DNA of 64,000 bases from Pistricoccus aurantiacus (GTDB lineage Bacteria; Pseudomonadota; Gammaproteobacteria; Pseudomonadales; Halomonadaceae). Below the pieces are notes generated by a model. It searched no databases, was not told the origin of the DNA, and saw only the letters and a list, made by a program, of their open reading frames with translations. Positions 46,577-55,090 of the stretch are shown here, piece after piece (positions within the stretch are counted from its first letter, which is position 1; each line of letters opens with the position of its first letter). Where the stretch lies: NCBI RefSeq assembly GCF_042682565.1, contig NZ_JBHUIC010000005.1. One strand, written 5' to 3'. The translations under genes and the position numbers were made by a program.

Positions 46577-48552
46577 ACCGCCATCTCCTCGATCATCTGC
46601 TTGATCCGGTCGGTACAGGCCTTGAGGTCGGCGTCGATCTGCTCCAGGGGGCGCGGCGGGGTAAACTTGTAGAAGTGCCGGTTGAAGGGGATCTCGAAAC
46701 CGACGATGCCGATGCGGCCGTCCAGCGGGTCGCGCTTTTCCTCGTCGATCCAGGCATCCGAGACATGGGGCCTCACCTCACGCTCGAAGTAGTCGAACAC
46801 CGACTCATCCAGCGGCACGTTTTCAAAGTCGCGCAGGCCGGTGTCGGGCTCCGGGTTACCCTTCTTGTCCAGGCAAATGTCCGCCTCCGGGTCGCGCTCG
46901 GAAAGTGCGTTCAGAATGGCCTTCTGCACCGGGGCGCCGACCTTCAGTCCTTCCGCCTTCAGCGCGGCCATCAGGGTCTTGGTAAAGGTATCGCGGTTGA
47001 TGAATATCTTCTCCGGGTCCAGGGTGGCGCAGGCGGTCTTGAGCGCCTCGCGCTCGGCTTCCGCGAGCTTCTGGATCGTTTTTTCGTCATCGAGCCGGGC
47101 CAGGCGCTCGGGGCTGGCCTGGAGGTTGAGGCACAGCGGCCGCTCCACGGTGATGCGGCGATAGCCGAAGGTTTCCACCGGGAACAGCTTGCTCTCCTCG
47201 CTCTCCTGGAAGGCACCGTAGAGGCGCACGATCTCGTCGATGTCGCGGTCGGCGACGAACTGGCGCTTGCTGCCTAGGGATTTGCGCATCTTGCTGGCCC
47301 GGCCGGTGGCGTTGATCAACTGCACCTGGTCGCGACGCTCGGCGGGCTTGTGATTGGAAAGTATCCACACATAGGTGGCGATGCCGGTGTTGTAGAACAG
47401 GTCCGTGGGCAGGCCGACGATGGCTTCCACCAGGTCGTGTTGCAGCAGGTAACGGCGGATCTCCGATTCCCCGCTGCCGGCGCCACCGGTAAACAGCGGC
47501 GAGCCATTGAGGATGATACCGATGCGCGAGCCGCCCTCCTGGCGCGGGCGCATCTTGCTCACCAAGTGCATCAGAAACAGCAGCGAGCCGTCGGAGACCC
47601 GCGGCAGGCCGGGGCCGAAGCGGCCGTCGTAGCCCTTGTGCTTGTGCTCGTCGGTGATCGCCTTCTGCACCTTCTTCCACTCCACGCCGAAGGGCGGGTT
47701 GGAGAGCATAAAGTCGAAGCGCTCGCCGGCCAGCTGGTCATCGGCGAGGGTATTGCCGAGCTTGATCCGCTCCACCGCCTGGCCCTTGATCAGCATGTCT
47801 GCCTTACAGATGGCGTAGGACTCGGGGTTCAGCTCCTGGCCGTGCAGCGAGACAGTCACGTCCTGGCTGACCTGCTGGATGTACTCGTCGCTCTCGGAGA
47901 GGAAGCCGCCGGTGCCGGCGGTGGGGTCGTAGACGGTGACGATGCCGTGGGGGCGTAGCTTGTCCTCCTGGCCGGTGAGCACCAGAGAGGTGGTCAGGTG
48001 AACGATATCGCGCGGGGTGAAGTGCTCCCCCGCCGTCTCGTTGGAGCTCTCGGCGAACTTGCGAATCAGCTCCTCGAATACCAGGCCCATGCCGAAGTTG
48101 GTGAGCCGCCGCGGGCTCATGTCGATGGCGGCGAAGCGCTGCACCACCTGGTAGAGCAGGTTATTGGCACTGAGCTGCTGGACGAAGCCCTCGAACTCGA
48201 AGTGCTCGAAGATCTCCCGGGCATCCTGACTGAAGGACTGCACGTAGCTCATCAGATCGTCGGCGATCTGGGTCTGGGAAAGCGTTCCCAGGCTCAGCGG
48301 TGAGGCGTTGAAGAACGGCAAGTCGGCGGCGCGCAGCAGCAATTTCTCGCGTACCGCCTCGGGCTTGGCCTGGTGCGTCTGGGCGGCGGTAAGCACCTCG
48401 GCCTTGGTGGGTTCCAGCACGCACTCCAGGCGTCGCAGCAGGGTAAAGGGCAGAATGATGCGGCCGTACTGGGACTGCTTGAAATCGCCGCGCAGCAGGT
48501 CCGCCACGGACCAGATGAAGGCGGCCAGCTGAGAGTGACTCTCCGTGTTCAA
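46573..48552 (-). CDS. hsdM: Type I restriction enzyme methylase subunit M
   Basis: About 659 residues. The SAM-binding motif I VYDPTAGTGGFL and the catalytic NPPF (MLSNPPFGVEWKK) define an N6-adenine methylase; the N-terminal FIWSVADLLRGDFKQ helix bundle is the usual HsdM N domain. A TTG at 48,552, with GGGGAAG ahead of it, gives the natural start LNTESHSQLAAF; the open frame continues to 48,645 but that leader looks non-coding. It is first in the operon hsdM-DUF1016-hsdS-(fic)-SRAP-hsdR. Confidence 0.93.
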   Translation of the reverse strand: MNTESHSQLAAFIWSVADLLRGDFKQSQYGRIILPFTLLRRLECVLEPTKAEVLTAAQTHQAKPEAVREKLLLRAADLPFFNASPLSLGTLSQTQIADDLMSYVQSFSQDAREIFEHFEFEGFVQQLSANNLLYQVVQRFAAIDMSPRRLTNFGMGLVFEELIRKFAESSNETAGEHFTPRDIVHLTTSLVLTGQEDKLRPHGIVTVYDPTAGTGGFLSESDEYIQQVSQDVTVSLHGQELNPESYAICKADMLIKGQAVERIKLGNTLADDQLAGERFDFMLSNPPFGVEWKKVQKAITDEHKHKGYDGRFGPGLPRVSDGSLLFLMHLVSKMRPRQEGGSRIGIILNGSPLFTGGAGSGESEIRRYLLQHDLVEAIVGLPTDLFYNTGIATYVWILSNHKPAERRDQVQLINATGRASKMRKSLGSKRQFVADRDIDEIVRLYGAFQESEESKLFPVETFGYRRITVERPLCLNLQASPERLARLDDEKTIQKLAEAEREALKTACATLDPEKIFINRDTFTKTLMAALKAEGLKVGAPVQKAILNALSERDPEADICLDKKGNPEPDTGLRDFENVPLDESVFDYFEREVRPHVSDAWIDEEKRDPLDGRIGIVGFEIPFNRHFYKFTPPRPLEQIDADLKACTDRIKQMIEEMAV

Positions 48553-48674
48553 GATGCTTCCCCGCGTTCTTTGTGCTGATGAAGATTGCGGCTCATCATA
48601 CACAGAAGGCTGGGCACAGATCAGCCCCGCTCTAAAACAAATCAATTTCGGGAGTGCTTAAAAATACCTGGTGC

Positions 48675-49322
48675 TTATTCTCTTTTTCCAATCTCACCCA
48701 GCTCACGCATACTAGCTCTGCTATTTTCGTTCCAACCGACCTGAACATAAACATTTCGCTTATGAGCCACATGAAATTCACCAGAATAGACGTCATTATC
48801 ATGCTCATAAAATATATAGTCATTCCCGCCCGTGTAAAAAAGCTTACCTTCAATACAATTCTTACTTTCAGTTTGACACATGACATCAACTCTACTTGAC
48901 TGCAAAAACTTATTTACATCATGCCTTGCCATTGACTCGATACCTTCAACTCCTTTAGCAACTCCCATCATTACAATCGATCCTACGCCGTAATAACATA
49001 GAACACATGCAGACAATACTGAGACACGAGCCGCATCTCGACCGAAACTGCCAAGAAAAATACGTCCTCTAACTTTATATAGAAAAGAGACAACATCAGA
49101 AAAATATGTCAAAGCGGCAGCATAGGAAATCACCAAAACAACTATATTAATTCGAAAAAAATCAATCAAAGAATAAACACCCCATGCGATGTAATCAGAT
49201 GGATCTAAATCAACCCACCCTATCTCATACGTCATTAAAGAAAAAAATGAATATTTATAGATATATCCTGCTACATACAAACAGGATAGAAACACCACAC
49301 CCAATGCAATTCCTCTTTGCAC
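48675..49322 (-). CDS. Membrane protein of unknown function
   Basis: 215 residues, AT-rich. Three hydrophobic segments are visible (ALGVVFLSCLYVAGYIY, about residues 55-75 around INIVVLVISYAAALTYF, and VSVLSACVLCYYGVGSIVMMG), followed by a C-terminal soluble domain of about 85 residues with two cysteines (MCQTESKNC). No family is recognised. It lies just upstream of the restriction operon on the same strand and could be an exclusion or defence accessory, but nothing proves that. Confidence 0.65.
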   Translation of the reverse strand: MQRGIALGVVFLSCLYVAGYIYKYSFFSLMTYEIGWVDLDPSDYIAWGVYSLIDFFRINIVVLVISYAAALTYFSDVVSFLYKVRGRIFLGSFGRDAARVSVLSACVLCYYGVGSIVMMGVAKGVEGIESMARHDVNKFLQSSRVDVMCQTESKNCIEGKLFYTGGNDYIFYEHDNDVYSGEFHVAHKRNVYVQVGWNENSRASMRELGEIGKRE

Positions 49323-49372
49323 CCTCTTCCCCTTATAGCTAGATAGTCAAACTAAATCGACACGCCAAAAGC

Positions 49373-49999
49373 TTAGTGTTTTTTCTTATCATTACATTTT
49401 GACCAAACGCGCTTAACCGAAGCTTCACTGCAGCCGGCAATACGGGCCGTCTCCGCAATGGAGAAATTCGCTAAGCGCAGAGTCTTGATACGTTCATGGA
49501 GCATCTTGTCCGGACGCCTTCCCGTAAAGAGCCCCTTTTCTTTTGCCAGCACAATGCCCTCCTGTTGCCGCCTACGACGCTCCTCATAATCATCTCTAGC
49601 CATCTGCAAAGCTAGCTTCAGTAGCATTTCCTGCACCGACTCAAGAACTATTCTTGTTATTCCTTCTGATTCGGCCACTAAATCTGAAAAATCAAAAATG
49701 CCAGGAATTGATAACTTAGCGCCTTTTTCGTGGATAGCCTTTATCAAGGCTTGGGCTTGTGGCAAAGGCAATCGACTAATACGGTCAATTCTTTCTGCCA
49801 CCACAAGCTCACCAGGTTGTAAGTCTAAAATCATGCGCTGCAGCTCTGGGCGATTAACTATAGCTCCCGAGGCCTTTTCTCGATAGATAGCAGCAACGTA
49901 GTAGCCAGCTTCTTTGGCATCTATAATCAGCCGCTCTTGGCGTTCAAGGCTTTGTGATTTACCACTTACCCGCATATAAATTCTGGCAACCTTCACCAT
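49373..49999 (-). CDS. Serine recombinase (resolvase family)
   Basis: 208 residues. Catalytic Ser lies in IYMRVSGKSQSLERQ; the resolvase domain continues with VVAERIDRISRLPLPQA and a long E helix, then a C-terminal helix-turn-helix (SIAETARIAGCSEASVKRVW). The size is that of plasmid resolvases/invertases such as ParA or Tn3 TnpR. It starts 3 bases after the mobC stop, so it belongs to the transfer-remnant operon and may resolve multimers of the circular island or a parent plasmid. Confidence 0.92.
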   Translation of the reverse strand: MVKVARIYMRVSGKSQSLERQERLIIDAKEAGYYVAAIYREKASGAIVNRPELQRMILDLQPGELVVAERIDRISRLPLPQAQALIKAIHEKGAKLSIPGIFDFSDLVAESEGITRIVLESVQEMLLKLALQMARDDYEERRRRQQEGIVLAKEKGLFTGRRPDKMLHERIKTLRLANFSIAETARIAGCSEASVKRVWSKCNDKKKH

Positions 50000-50002
50000 G
50001 CC

Positions 50003-50515
50003 TTACTGCCTCCAGCGATTCATGTTTTTGTTCAACAATTCGAAAACTAGCGCGCGATGTTCCTCTATACGTTCGGCCAAATCTTCAATTGCTTCACGCT
50101 TGATTCTATCACCTTCCCGAAACTCTATATTCAAAGCCCTAGCCACCTGATTAAGATTACGCCCAATTGCGCCTAGCTCACGGCAAGATTGACGCAACGC
50201 ATTAACCTCTTCATTGGTAAGAACAGGTTCACGATACAGAGCAGCCAGCACAACCGCTGTCGTCCAGCTGGTTCGACTTAAGTACCCTTCTTCTTGCGCT
50301 CTTCCGTCCATTTTTTTGAAATCCCCAGGTGCTAGCCGAACCGTAACCTTTTCAGATTTTGGCTCTGCATTACGGGCAGAAGTATGAGACACGCTGCCAG
50401 ACACCTTTCGTATCATCATCTTTAGCATCTCGGATTCACTGGCATGACTCGCTTGGCAAAATTGACGCCACGCCTTCTTTTCATCCTCAGTCAGTCGAGT
50501 TCTGGTCACCTTCAT
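50003..50515 (-). CDS. mobC: MobC-like relaxosome accessory protein
   Basis: About 170 residues. The N-terminal part resembles a ribbon-helix-helix protein (KVTVRLAPGDFKKMDGRA); the C-terminal part has the MobC signature GAIGRNLNQVARALN followed by a coiled helix. MobC proteins assist the relaxase at oriT. No relaxase gene was found in the island, so mobilisation would need one in trans. The ATG at 50,515 is preferred over an upstream frame of 27 codons that looks untranslated. Confidence 0.75.
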   Translation of the reverse strand: MKVTRTRLTEDEKKAWRQFCQASHASESEMLKMMIRKVSGSVSHTSARNAEPKSEKVTVRLAPGDFKKMDGRAQEEGYLSRTSWTTAVVLAALYREPVLTNEEVNALRQSCRELGAIGRNLNQVARALNIEFREGDRIKREAIEDLAERIEEHRALVFELLNKNMNRWRQ

Positions 50516-50634
50516 AAGCGTCAACCTATACGTTCTCGTCGCAACTTTTAATAGAAATATGAACCTGCCCGAGCGCTTGGTACCAAATGCCAGCACGTCG
50601 CGAATCCTGCCCTAGTCTTAAAATCAGTGGTGGA

Positions 50635-50650
50635 TTTCGTACGCACGAAA
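50635..50650. promoter_or_regulatory. 16-bp dyad, copy 1 of the transfer-region operator
   Basis: TTTCGTACGCACGAAA. It matches the shared pattern TTTC-K-T-R-CG-Y-A-H-GAAA (one centre mismatch). It lies 120 bases ahead of mobC, in a 308-base stretch with no supported gene. Confidence 0.6.
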
Positions 50651-50749
50651 TTTTCTCGATGTCGGTAGGCAGGAAGCTCACGCCGAATAAATGGCTGTCT
50701 ATCACCTGCAACGCACTTGGGTATTATCCTGTTCCGCGACACCACAACT

Positions 50750-50765
50750 TTTCTTACGTAAGAAA
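50750..50765. promoter_or_regulatory. 16-bp perfect palindrome, copy 2 of the transfer-region operator
   Basis: TTTCTTACGTAAGAAA is a perfect palindrome, identical to copy 3 inside eexN. It lies 58 bases beyond the stop of the 64-residue gene and upstream of mobC. Confidence 0.65.
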
Positions 50766-50823
50766 TTCAGGTTTCGCTGACAAGACTGAAGGCATCGCCA
50801 TTAGTAATACGCACGGACTTGTC

Positions 50824-51018
50824 TCAAATCTGATCATGACCTGGAGCTGAGTCAGAGGCTTCGCCGTTAGTAATAGGGGAGGCACTTGTCTCAGCCTCAA
50901 TGGTCTCTCCGCGCTCACATCGCCGCCTGGCCATCTCAGTCTTCATCCATTGCCCGGCGGCGCGCATCTCGGCTCGCAAATCTTCGATCTCCTGGGGAGT
51001 CAAACGGCGATAGCTCAT
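50824..51018 (-). CDS. Small hypothetical protein
   Basis: 64 residues, charged and helical at the N-terminus (MSYRRLTPQEIEDLRAEMRA), with an unstructured Ser/Glu-rich tail. No family is recognised. A GGAGAG site precedes the ATG, which overlaps the upstream membrane-protein stop by 4 bases, supporting translation. It is part of the transfer-remnant operon. Confidence 0.6.
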   Translation of the reverse strand: MSYRRLTPQEIEDLRAEMRAAGQWMKTEMARRRCERGETIEAETSASPITNGEASDSAPGHDQI

Positions 51019-51302
51019 GGTTGTCTCTCCCGTGACGCATTTCGCCGAAGCTGCGGATAAATCGCAGTGCGCCATCGCCATTGAAGAGCACACACAGCAA
51101 TTCCCGCAGTGCAGACAAGCAGTGTTTTGATCGCATGGGTATTACCCGTCAATACATCCGAGACCAGCCCAGGGAGTGCGGGTATCAAGGCCACAGCTAG
51201 CAAGGCACCAATGAGCAGCAGCACGCCAGATAGCCCTAGCTCTCCGAGACGTTTGATGCGCACCCAACGCGCACGCCAGATGGCAAACCATTGTGATGGC
51301 AT
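51015..51302 (-). CDS. Small two-helix membrane protein
   Basis: 95 residues: basic N-terminus, two hydrophobic helices (LSGVLLLIGALLAVALIPALPG and AIKTLLVCTAGIAVCAL) and a basic tail. It is unrecognised, and sits 2 bases after virB6 and coupled to the next gene by a 4-base overlap, so it probably belongs to the transfer module. Confidence 0.65.
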   Translation of the reverse strand: MPSQWFAIWRARWVRIKRLGELGLSGVLLLIGALLAVALIPALPGLVSDVLTGNTHAIKTLLVCTAGIAVCALQWRWRTAIYPQLRRNASRERQP

Positions 51303-51304
51303 GT

Positions 51305-52300
51305 TTATCCTCCGGTTATCACGTTGCCGGCACTAAAGCGCTTTTGATACGCCCGATACGCCGATTTGGCGCCACGATACGGTGCTGCTGCGGCATTACC
51401 TGCGATACGCGTATCACGCTGGATACCACGATACTGACGCCTGATTGCTGAGGGACGCATCGCGGACATAGCAGAGCCTAGAGCGCCCTGCGTTGCCAAT
51501 GCCACGCCACCGCCTAATGCAGAAGCAATGGCCGGTACCTGTTTCAGCACCAGGATGCCAAGGGCAAAAAAAGCAATCAGATAGGCGCTTGTAGTCATAC
51601 TGGCCATGCTGCTTGCCGAGGACTCCACGATGTCCATGAACGCTTCGCTGACATCGATGACCATGCGTCCAATGGCGGAGCCCAAAACCAGTAGCATGCC
51701 AAAATTGATCACCATGCCCAGCCAACTCTCGAAGAAGCGCTGGGTAGTGTTAAACAGCAGGCCGATGATGAAAAGCGGGCCAATCGCCAGCAGTACCGTC
51801 GTCGCCACCTTGCTGGCCAACAGTAGGAACGCCACTACGATGGCAACACCACCGCCAAATATCATGATCAGGATCGCCACTAGGTACATGCCGAAGTCAC
51901 CACTCATTACCCCTGCTTTATCCCAAGCCTGATCAGCTACGGCGAGAACACGGGAGAACAGGCTATCCAGAATCACCGCTGCACCACCATTCGAACCCGT
52001 GATAACCGCTGCTACCTTTTCTGGGCCGTAAGCCAGCACGTCCACCACGACACCCATATAGGTACCAACCGTCAGCCCCAGGGTCATGATGAAGCCGATG
52101 CGAAGAATGCGGAAAACGCCCTCCTGCAAGGGCTCACTCACCTTGCCGAACATCATCAAATAGCCCCAGATGGCGATCCAGACGATCAACATGCTGGTGA
52201 ACATGGGCGTGATGTAAGCGACGAGATCGGTAGCCGTGTTGGTGATGTACTTGTCCAGAGCCTGATCGACGACGGAGAACATGCCTTCAAACAGATTCAT
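51305..52300 (-). CDS. VirB6/TrbL-like type IV secretion membrane protein
   Basis: 331 residues with about six membrane helices, e.g. FTSMLIVWIAIWGYLMMFG and AILIMIFGGGVAIVVAFLLLA, and a central loop of small residues. The conserved GPLFIIGLLF...FESWLGMVINF region is typical of VirB6. The C-terminal tail is Arg/Tyr-rich and hydrophilic. VirB6 forms part of the inner-membrane channel in conjugation. No VirB4, VirB8-11 or coupling protein was found nearby. Confidence 0.88.
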   Translation of the reverse strand: MNLFEGMFSVVDQALDKYITNTATDLVAYITPMFTSMLIVWIAIWGYLMMFGKVSEPLQEGVFRILRIGFIMTLGLTVGTYMGVVVDVLAYGPEKVAAVITGSNGGAAVILDSLFSRVLAVADQAWDKAGVMSGDFGMYLVAILIMIFGGGVAIVVAFLLLASKVATTVLLAIGPLFIIGLLFNTTQRFFESWLGMVINFGMLLVLGSAIGRMVIDVSEAFMDIVESSASSMASMTTSAYLIAFFALGILVLKQVPAIASALGGGVALATQGALGSAMSAMRPSAIRRQYRGIQRDTRIAGNAAAAPYRGAKSAYRAYQKRFSAGNVITGG

Positions 52301-52587
52301 GCGTCCTCCTCGCTCTTGAGGCTAGACAAGTCGAGCTCAAAGGGCTCACCGCTAGATAGTGCCCGTTCCGCCTGGAGCGCATTAATGCAATTCGGCGTAT
52401 CCTTAAGTTCGCCAGGATTGTTGCCGCACGTTTCCAGTGTCACCTTGCGTTCGTCGACATGCTCCTTGTACCAGTCTACAGTTTGGACTGGGCCGATATC
52501 CGGGGTGTCGTCGAAGCATCCAGTCAGTGCAAAGCTGACCATGGCCACGGCTGCAAAATTTCTTACGTAAGAAATATTCACGCACAT
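52297..52587 (-). CDS. EexN-like entry-exclusion lipoprotein
   Basis: 96 residues. A signal peptide ends in the lipobox LTGC, so the mature protein is a lipoprotein; the region VDWYKEHVDERKVTLETCG and NPGELKDTPNCINA is the EexN pattern. Such lipoproteins block redundant conjugative entry. AAGGAG precedes the ATG at 52,587. Codons 5-10 span one of the 16-bp palindromes. Confidence 0.85.
   Translation of the reverse strand: MCVNISYVRNFAAVAMVSFALTGCFDDTPDIGPVQTVDWYKEHVDERKVTLETCGNNPGELKDTPNCINALQAERALSSGEPFELDLSSLKSEEDA
52559..52574. promoter_or_regulatory. 16-bp perfect palindrome inside the eexN start, copy 3
   Basis: TTTCTTACGTAAGAAA lies at codons 5-10 of the EexN gene. Identical to copy 2. 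Confidence 0.65.
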
Positions 52588-52597
52588 AGAGGTCTCC

Positions 52598-53248
52598 TTA
52601 CCAATCAAGCTCGAAAGGCTCGCCGGATGACTCGACACGCATCTGCTGGACCCGCTGAGCGTGAAGTGACTTGTTTGCTTCAGCCTGCGAGCGAAGCATG
52701 GTCAGCTTGGCCATTTCGTTTTGCAGCATGACTTCTTCAGCGCCGATACGGGCCTGAAGGTCCAGAACGTCTTTCTGGTCCGGGCTGCTGTTGACTTCGG
52801 CCACCAGTCCGCTCAGTTCACTAAAACGCTCCTGAGCCTGTACCAGCGACTTCTGGGACTGGCCAAGCCAGGTCGCCGTATTCTGGTTGCCGCTGTCGTA
52901 GAGGCTTGCTACGTCGCCGGACAAGCTGTGCTCGCTCGCGCTCCTGATACCAGCGCTGCTTAACACCTTGTTGGGATCGACGTTCACGGCGGTGTCATAG
53001 GCCGAGTCGATGACACCAGCCAGGCCACGGGAACCACTCATGCTGTCCAGCTGTTTATTGGCCGTTTCGAGTTGGTCTTGCAGTCGTTCTAGCTGGCTTA
53101 GCATGTGCTCTACTTGCAGGATCTGCTGGGCCAGGCTCGACGTATCGATGACGGGAATCCCGCCCGCTATGACCGGCTGGGAAAAACCGATGGCGGCCAC
53201 GAGGGTGAAACCGACCATTTTTCGTGCGCATGAAATTTTGTTGCTCAT
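52598..53248 (-). CDS. VirB5/TrbJ-like pilus-tip protein
   Basis: 216 residues. A signal peptide (VGFTLVAAIGFSQPVIAGG) is followed by a helical secreted domain (SSLAQQILQVEHMLSQLERL) characteristic of VirB5. It is the minor pilus component of type IV secretion. It precedes eexN and virB6 in the usual VirB5-Eex-VirB6 order. Its C-terminal SSGEPFELDW echoes SSGEPFELDL in EexN, a likely local duplication. Confidence 0.82.
   Translation of the reverse strand: MSNKISCARKMVGFTLVAAIGFSQPVIAGGIPVIDTSSLAQQILQVEHMLSQLERLQDQLETANKQLDSMSGSRGLAGVIDSAYDTAVNVDPNKVLSSAGIRSASEHSLSGDVASLYDSGNQNTATWLGQSQKSLVQAQERFSELSGLVAEVNSSPDQKDVLDLQARIGAEEVMLQNEMAKLTMLRSQAEANKSLHAQRVQQMRVESSGEPFELDW
53220..53235. promoter_or_regulatory. 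16-bp dyad inside the virB5 start, copy 4
   Basis: TTTCGTGCGCATGAAA matches the shared operator with two asymmetric positions and lies within codons 5-10 of virB5, the same position as copy 3 in eexN. Confidence 0.55.
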
Positions 53249-53250
53249 GA

Positions 53251-53574
53251 TCAGATCTCCTTTTGACGATTCTGGCGGGTCGCCTTGGCCTCGAGACGAC
53301 GTTTCGTCCTCTTGAGCGTGAGCGACTGTTGTTCAAAATCTAGGCTTTTTAGATCGATAGACTCCATCACCTCTTTCATTTCCTCGATGCAGGTGAAGAA
53401 ATCTTCGGGAAGGCTTTCCAACCGTTCGGTGAGAAAATCGCAAGCGTAACCGGCAATGATCACCAGAGTTCGAATCTCGCTCTGGATGGCGTGTTGTTCG
53501 ACCGCCTTTGATCGGTACATCCGTGACAGACCACTTTCATTAAAACCGGATGTGATACTCTGATCGTTAGCCAT
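53251..53574 (-). CDS. Hypothetical protein of the transfer module
   Basis: 107 residues, helical and charged, with a likely coiled C-terminus (LKRTKRRLEAKATRQ). No signal peptide or known domain is recognised. It lies 2 bases upstream of virB5 on the same strand and probably belongs to the same transcript. Confidence 0.6.
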   Translation of the reverse strand: MANDQSITSGFNESGLSRMYRSKAVEQHAIQSEIRTLVIIAGYACDFLTERLESLPEDFFTCIEEMKEVMESIDLKSLDFEQQSLTLKRTKRRLEAKATRQNRQKEI

Positions 53575-53601
53575 GATTATCTCCTGTGCAAGCAGTCGTG
53601 G

Positions 53602-54333
53602 TTAGGCGCGGCCGGGTCCATCACCCCGTTCCGCGCCGCGCGAATACTGTGTGCGAAGGGTTCTGCGCATTTCATCTACTGCAGGAGTTCCAACCTTATC
53701 GCTGCCGTAATTTCTGGCAATGAGGTCTGCTCTTTGCTGGCCCAGCATTTCAGCCAGCTCGGCACGCGATAATTTTGACTCGCGCCCAGGAAAATTCTCG
53801 GCTTTTGCCGTCCCGCCTTTATTTCTTGTTGTATTCTCTGTTGTACTCTCTGTAATAGATTCGCCCTTTGGTAGAATCAAGGATTGACCATCCGGCCCAC
53901 CAGATTGGCCGTAAGGGATAGTAGAATCTACCAAAGGGAAAAACTGGGATTTACAACCACTTCCAGGCGGCTCGTCGTCGAATTTTTCCGCAAGAAGCTC
54001 AAGCAGGCGCTCGCAGTTGACTCGATACCACATTTTTGCAGGTACATCTCTCCTTTCTTCTTCCAAGACACCAATTTCCACTAGTGATCTTCTGGCGTTG
54101 GCCTGCTGCTTTGGAGAAAGTCCAGTCTCTGACTCCCAGCTATCTCTGCCACGTTGGTTCTTGTAAAACCATCCGCCTCTTTCCTCCGCCCTGGTATTAC
54201 GCGTCCAGTAGAATGCTTGGCTAAGAAAGACTGCGCCAGGAACTGAAACACCTGGCAATAGCGTGAATGCAGCATGGTAGGCCACCACCCTTCCTAGAAT
54301 TTTTTGGACGACCGACGAACTAACGCGTGCCAT
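53602..54333 (-). CDS. Winged-helix replication-type protein
   Basis: 243 residues. The N-terminal part resembles winged-helix replication or plasmid proteins: FLSQAFYWTRNT, WESETGLSPKQQANARRSL, IGVLEEERRDVPAKMWYR. The middle is low-complexity (ESITESTTENTT) and the C-terminus is charged. The pattern is common among phage or ICE replication initiators, but no specific family is certain. It overlaps the next small gene by 14 bases. Confidence 0.6.
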   Translation of the reverse strand: MARVSSSVVQKILGRVVAYHAAFTLLPGVSVPGAVFLSQAFYWTRNTRAEERGGWFYKNQRGRDSWESETGLSPKQQANARRSLVEIGVLEEERRDVPAKMWYRVNCERLLELLAEKFDDEPPGSGCKSQFFPLVDSTIPYGQSGGPDGQSLILPKGESITESTTENTTRNKGGTAKAENFPGRESKLSRAELAEMLGQQRADLIARNYGSDKVGTPAVDEMRRTLRTQYSRGAERGDGPGRA

Positions 54334-54553
54334 ACTCAGAAGGCTCCAGGTTTAAGGCGTCTTTTACTTGGAGCGTCCGAAAATAGACTCGACGCCCCAC
54401 TTTCACCATCGTCGGCTTTAGCTTTCTTGAAACCTCTGTATCGCTATATAGGGAGACTCGCACGCCATCGGGTGAGCGACCAAGCAGATCCGCTAGATCA
54501 GATATGCTCATTAAAAGACCGAACCGTCCAACAAGGTAATCATCTACAGTCAT
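54320..54553 (-). CDS. Small helix-turn-helix protein (excisionase/AlpA-like)
   Basis: 77 residues with a MerR-type helix-turn-helix (SISDLADLLGRSPDGVRVSL) and a KVGRRVYFRTLQV wing. Size and layout fit phage or island excisionase/regulators. The ATG at 54,553 is used; a GTG 9 bases upstream is an alternative. It starts the leftward transfer/replication gene row. Confidence 0.65.
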   Translation of the reverse strand: MTVDDYLVGRFGLLMSISDLADLLGRSPDGVRVSLYSDTEVSRKLKPTMVKVGRRVYFRTLQVKDALNLEPSEYGTR

Positions 54554-55090
54554 AGCTAGCACTCATCAATCGAACATCGACGAAATTGATGCTAACCAAT
54601 TCAATAAAAAGCGCAAATTGCCAAATTACAAAAATAATTAAAGCAATATATATTGATTTTCAAAGCATAGCATTTTGACCATTAATTTTTATTTAAAGGA
54701 GTGAAAAACTACTTGCCTCTTATGCGCTTAACAAAAATAAATAAAACGACACAATATTTTTATTACTATTGCCTTAAGACTCTAACCTGCAGCCACATAA
54801 TAAGAATAATATCCTTATTATTCTTATTCGTCCTATGACCCTGCCTCTCGCTCAATCACTTTCGCCCTGGATTTTTATCCTGCTTATTCTTAAGGGCATG
54901 TCTATCCGCTTATTTCGTATTAAATATTCTGTACAATACAAAATACGATACAAAATATGGTATGAAGATTTCTGCCACCCAGTGCTGGCATAACATGAGC
55001 TGACTTGGAGCAGAGGAGAATAGACTGATAGGCGATATAGCGGCAGTAGTCATAACTTTACTGCCGCAGTTGGACATCCAAGATGTTCGG
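54554..55090. other. AT-rich non-coding region with long inverted repeat
   Basis: About 530 bases without a gene and very AT-rich. It carries an 11-bp perfect inverted repeat AATAAGAATAA (54,799-54,809) / TTATTCTTATT (54,818-54,828), a further nearby TTATTCTTA copy, and short repeats around AATACAAAATACGATACAAA. It may be the promoter of the leftward operon, an oriT/oriV remnant, or an excisionase site. Confidence 0.4.
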
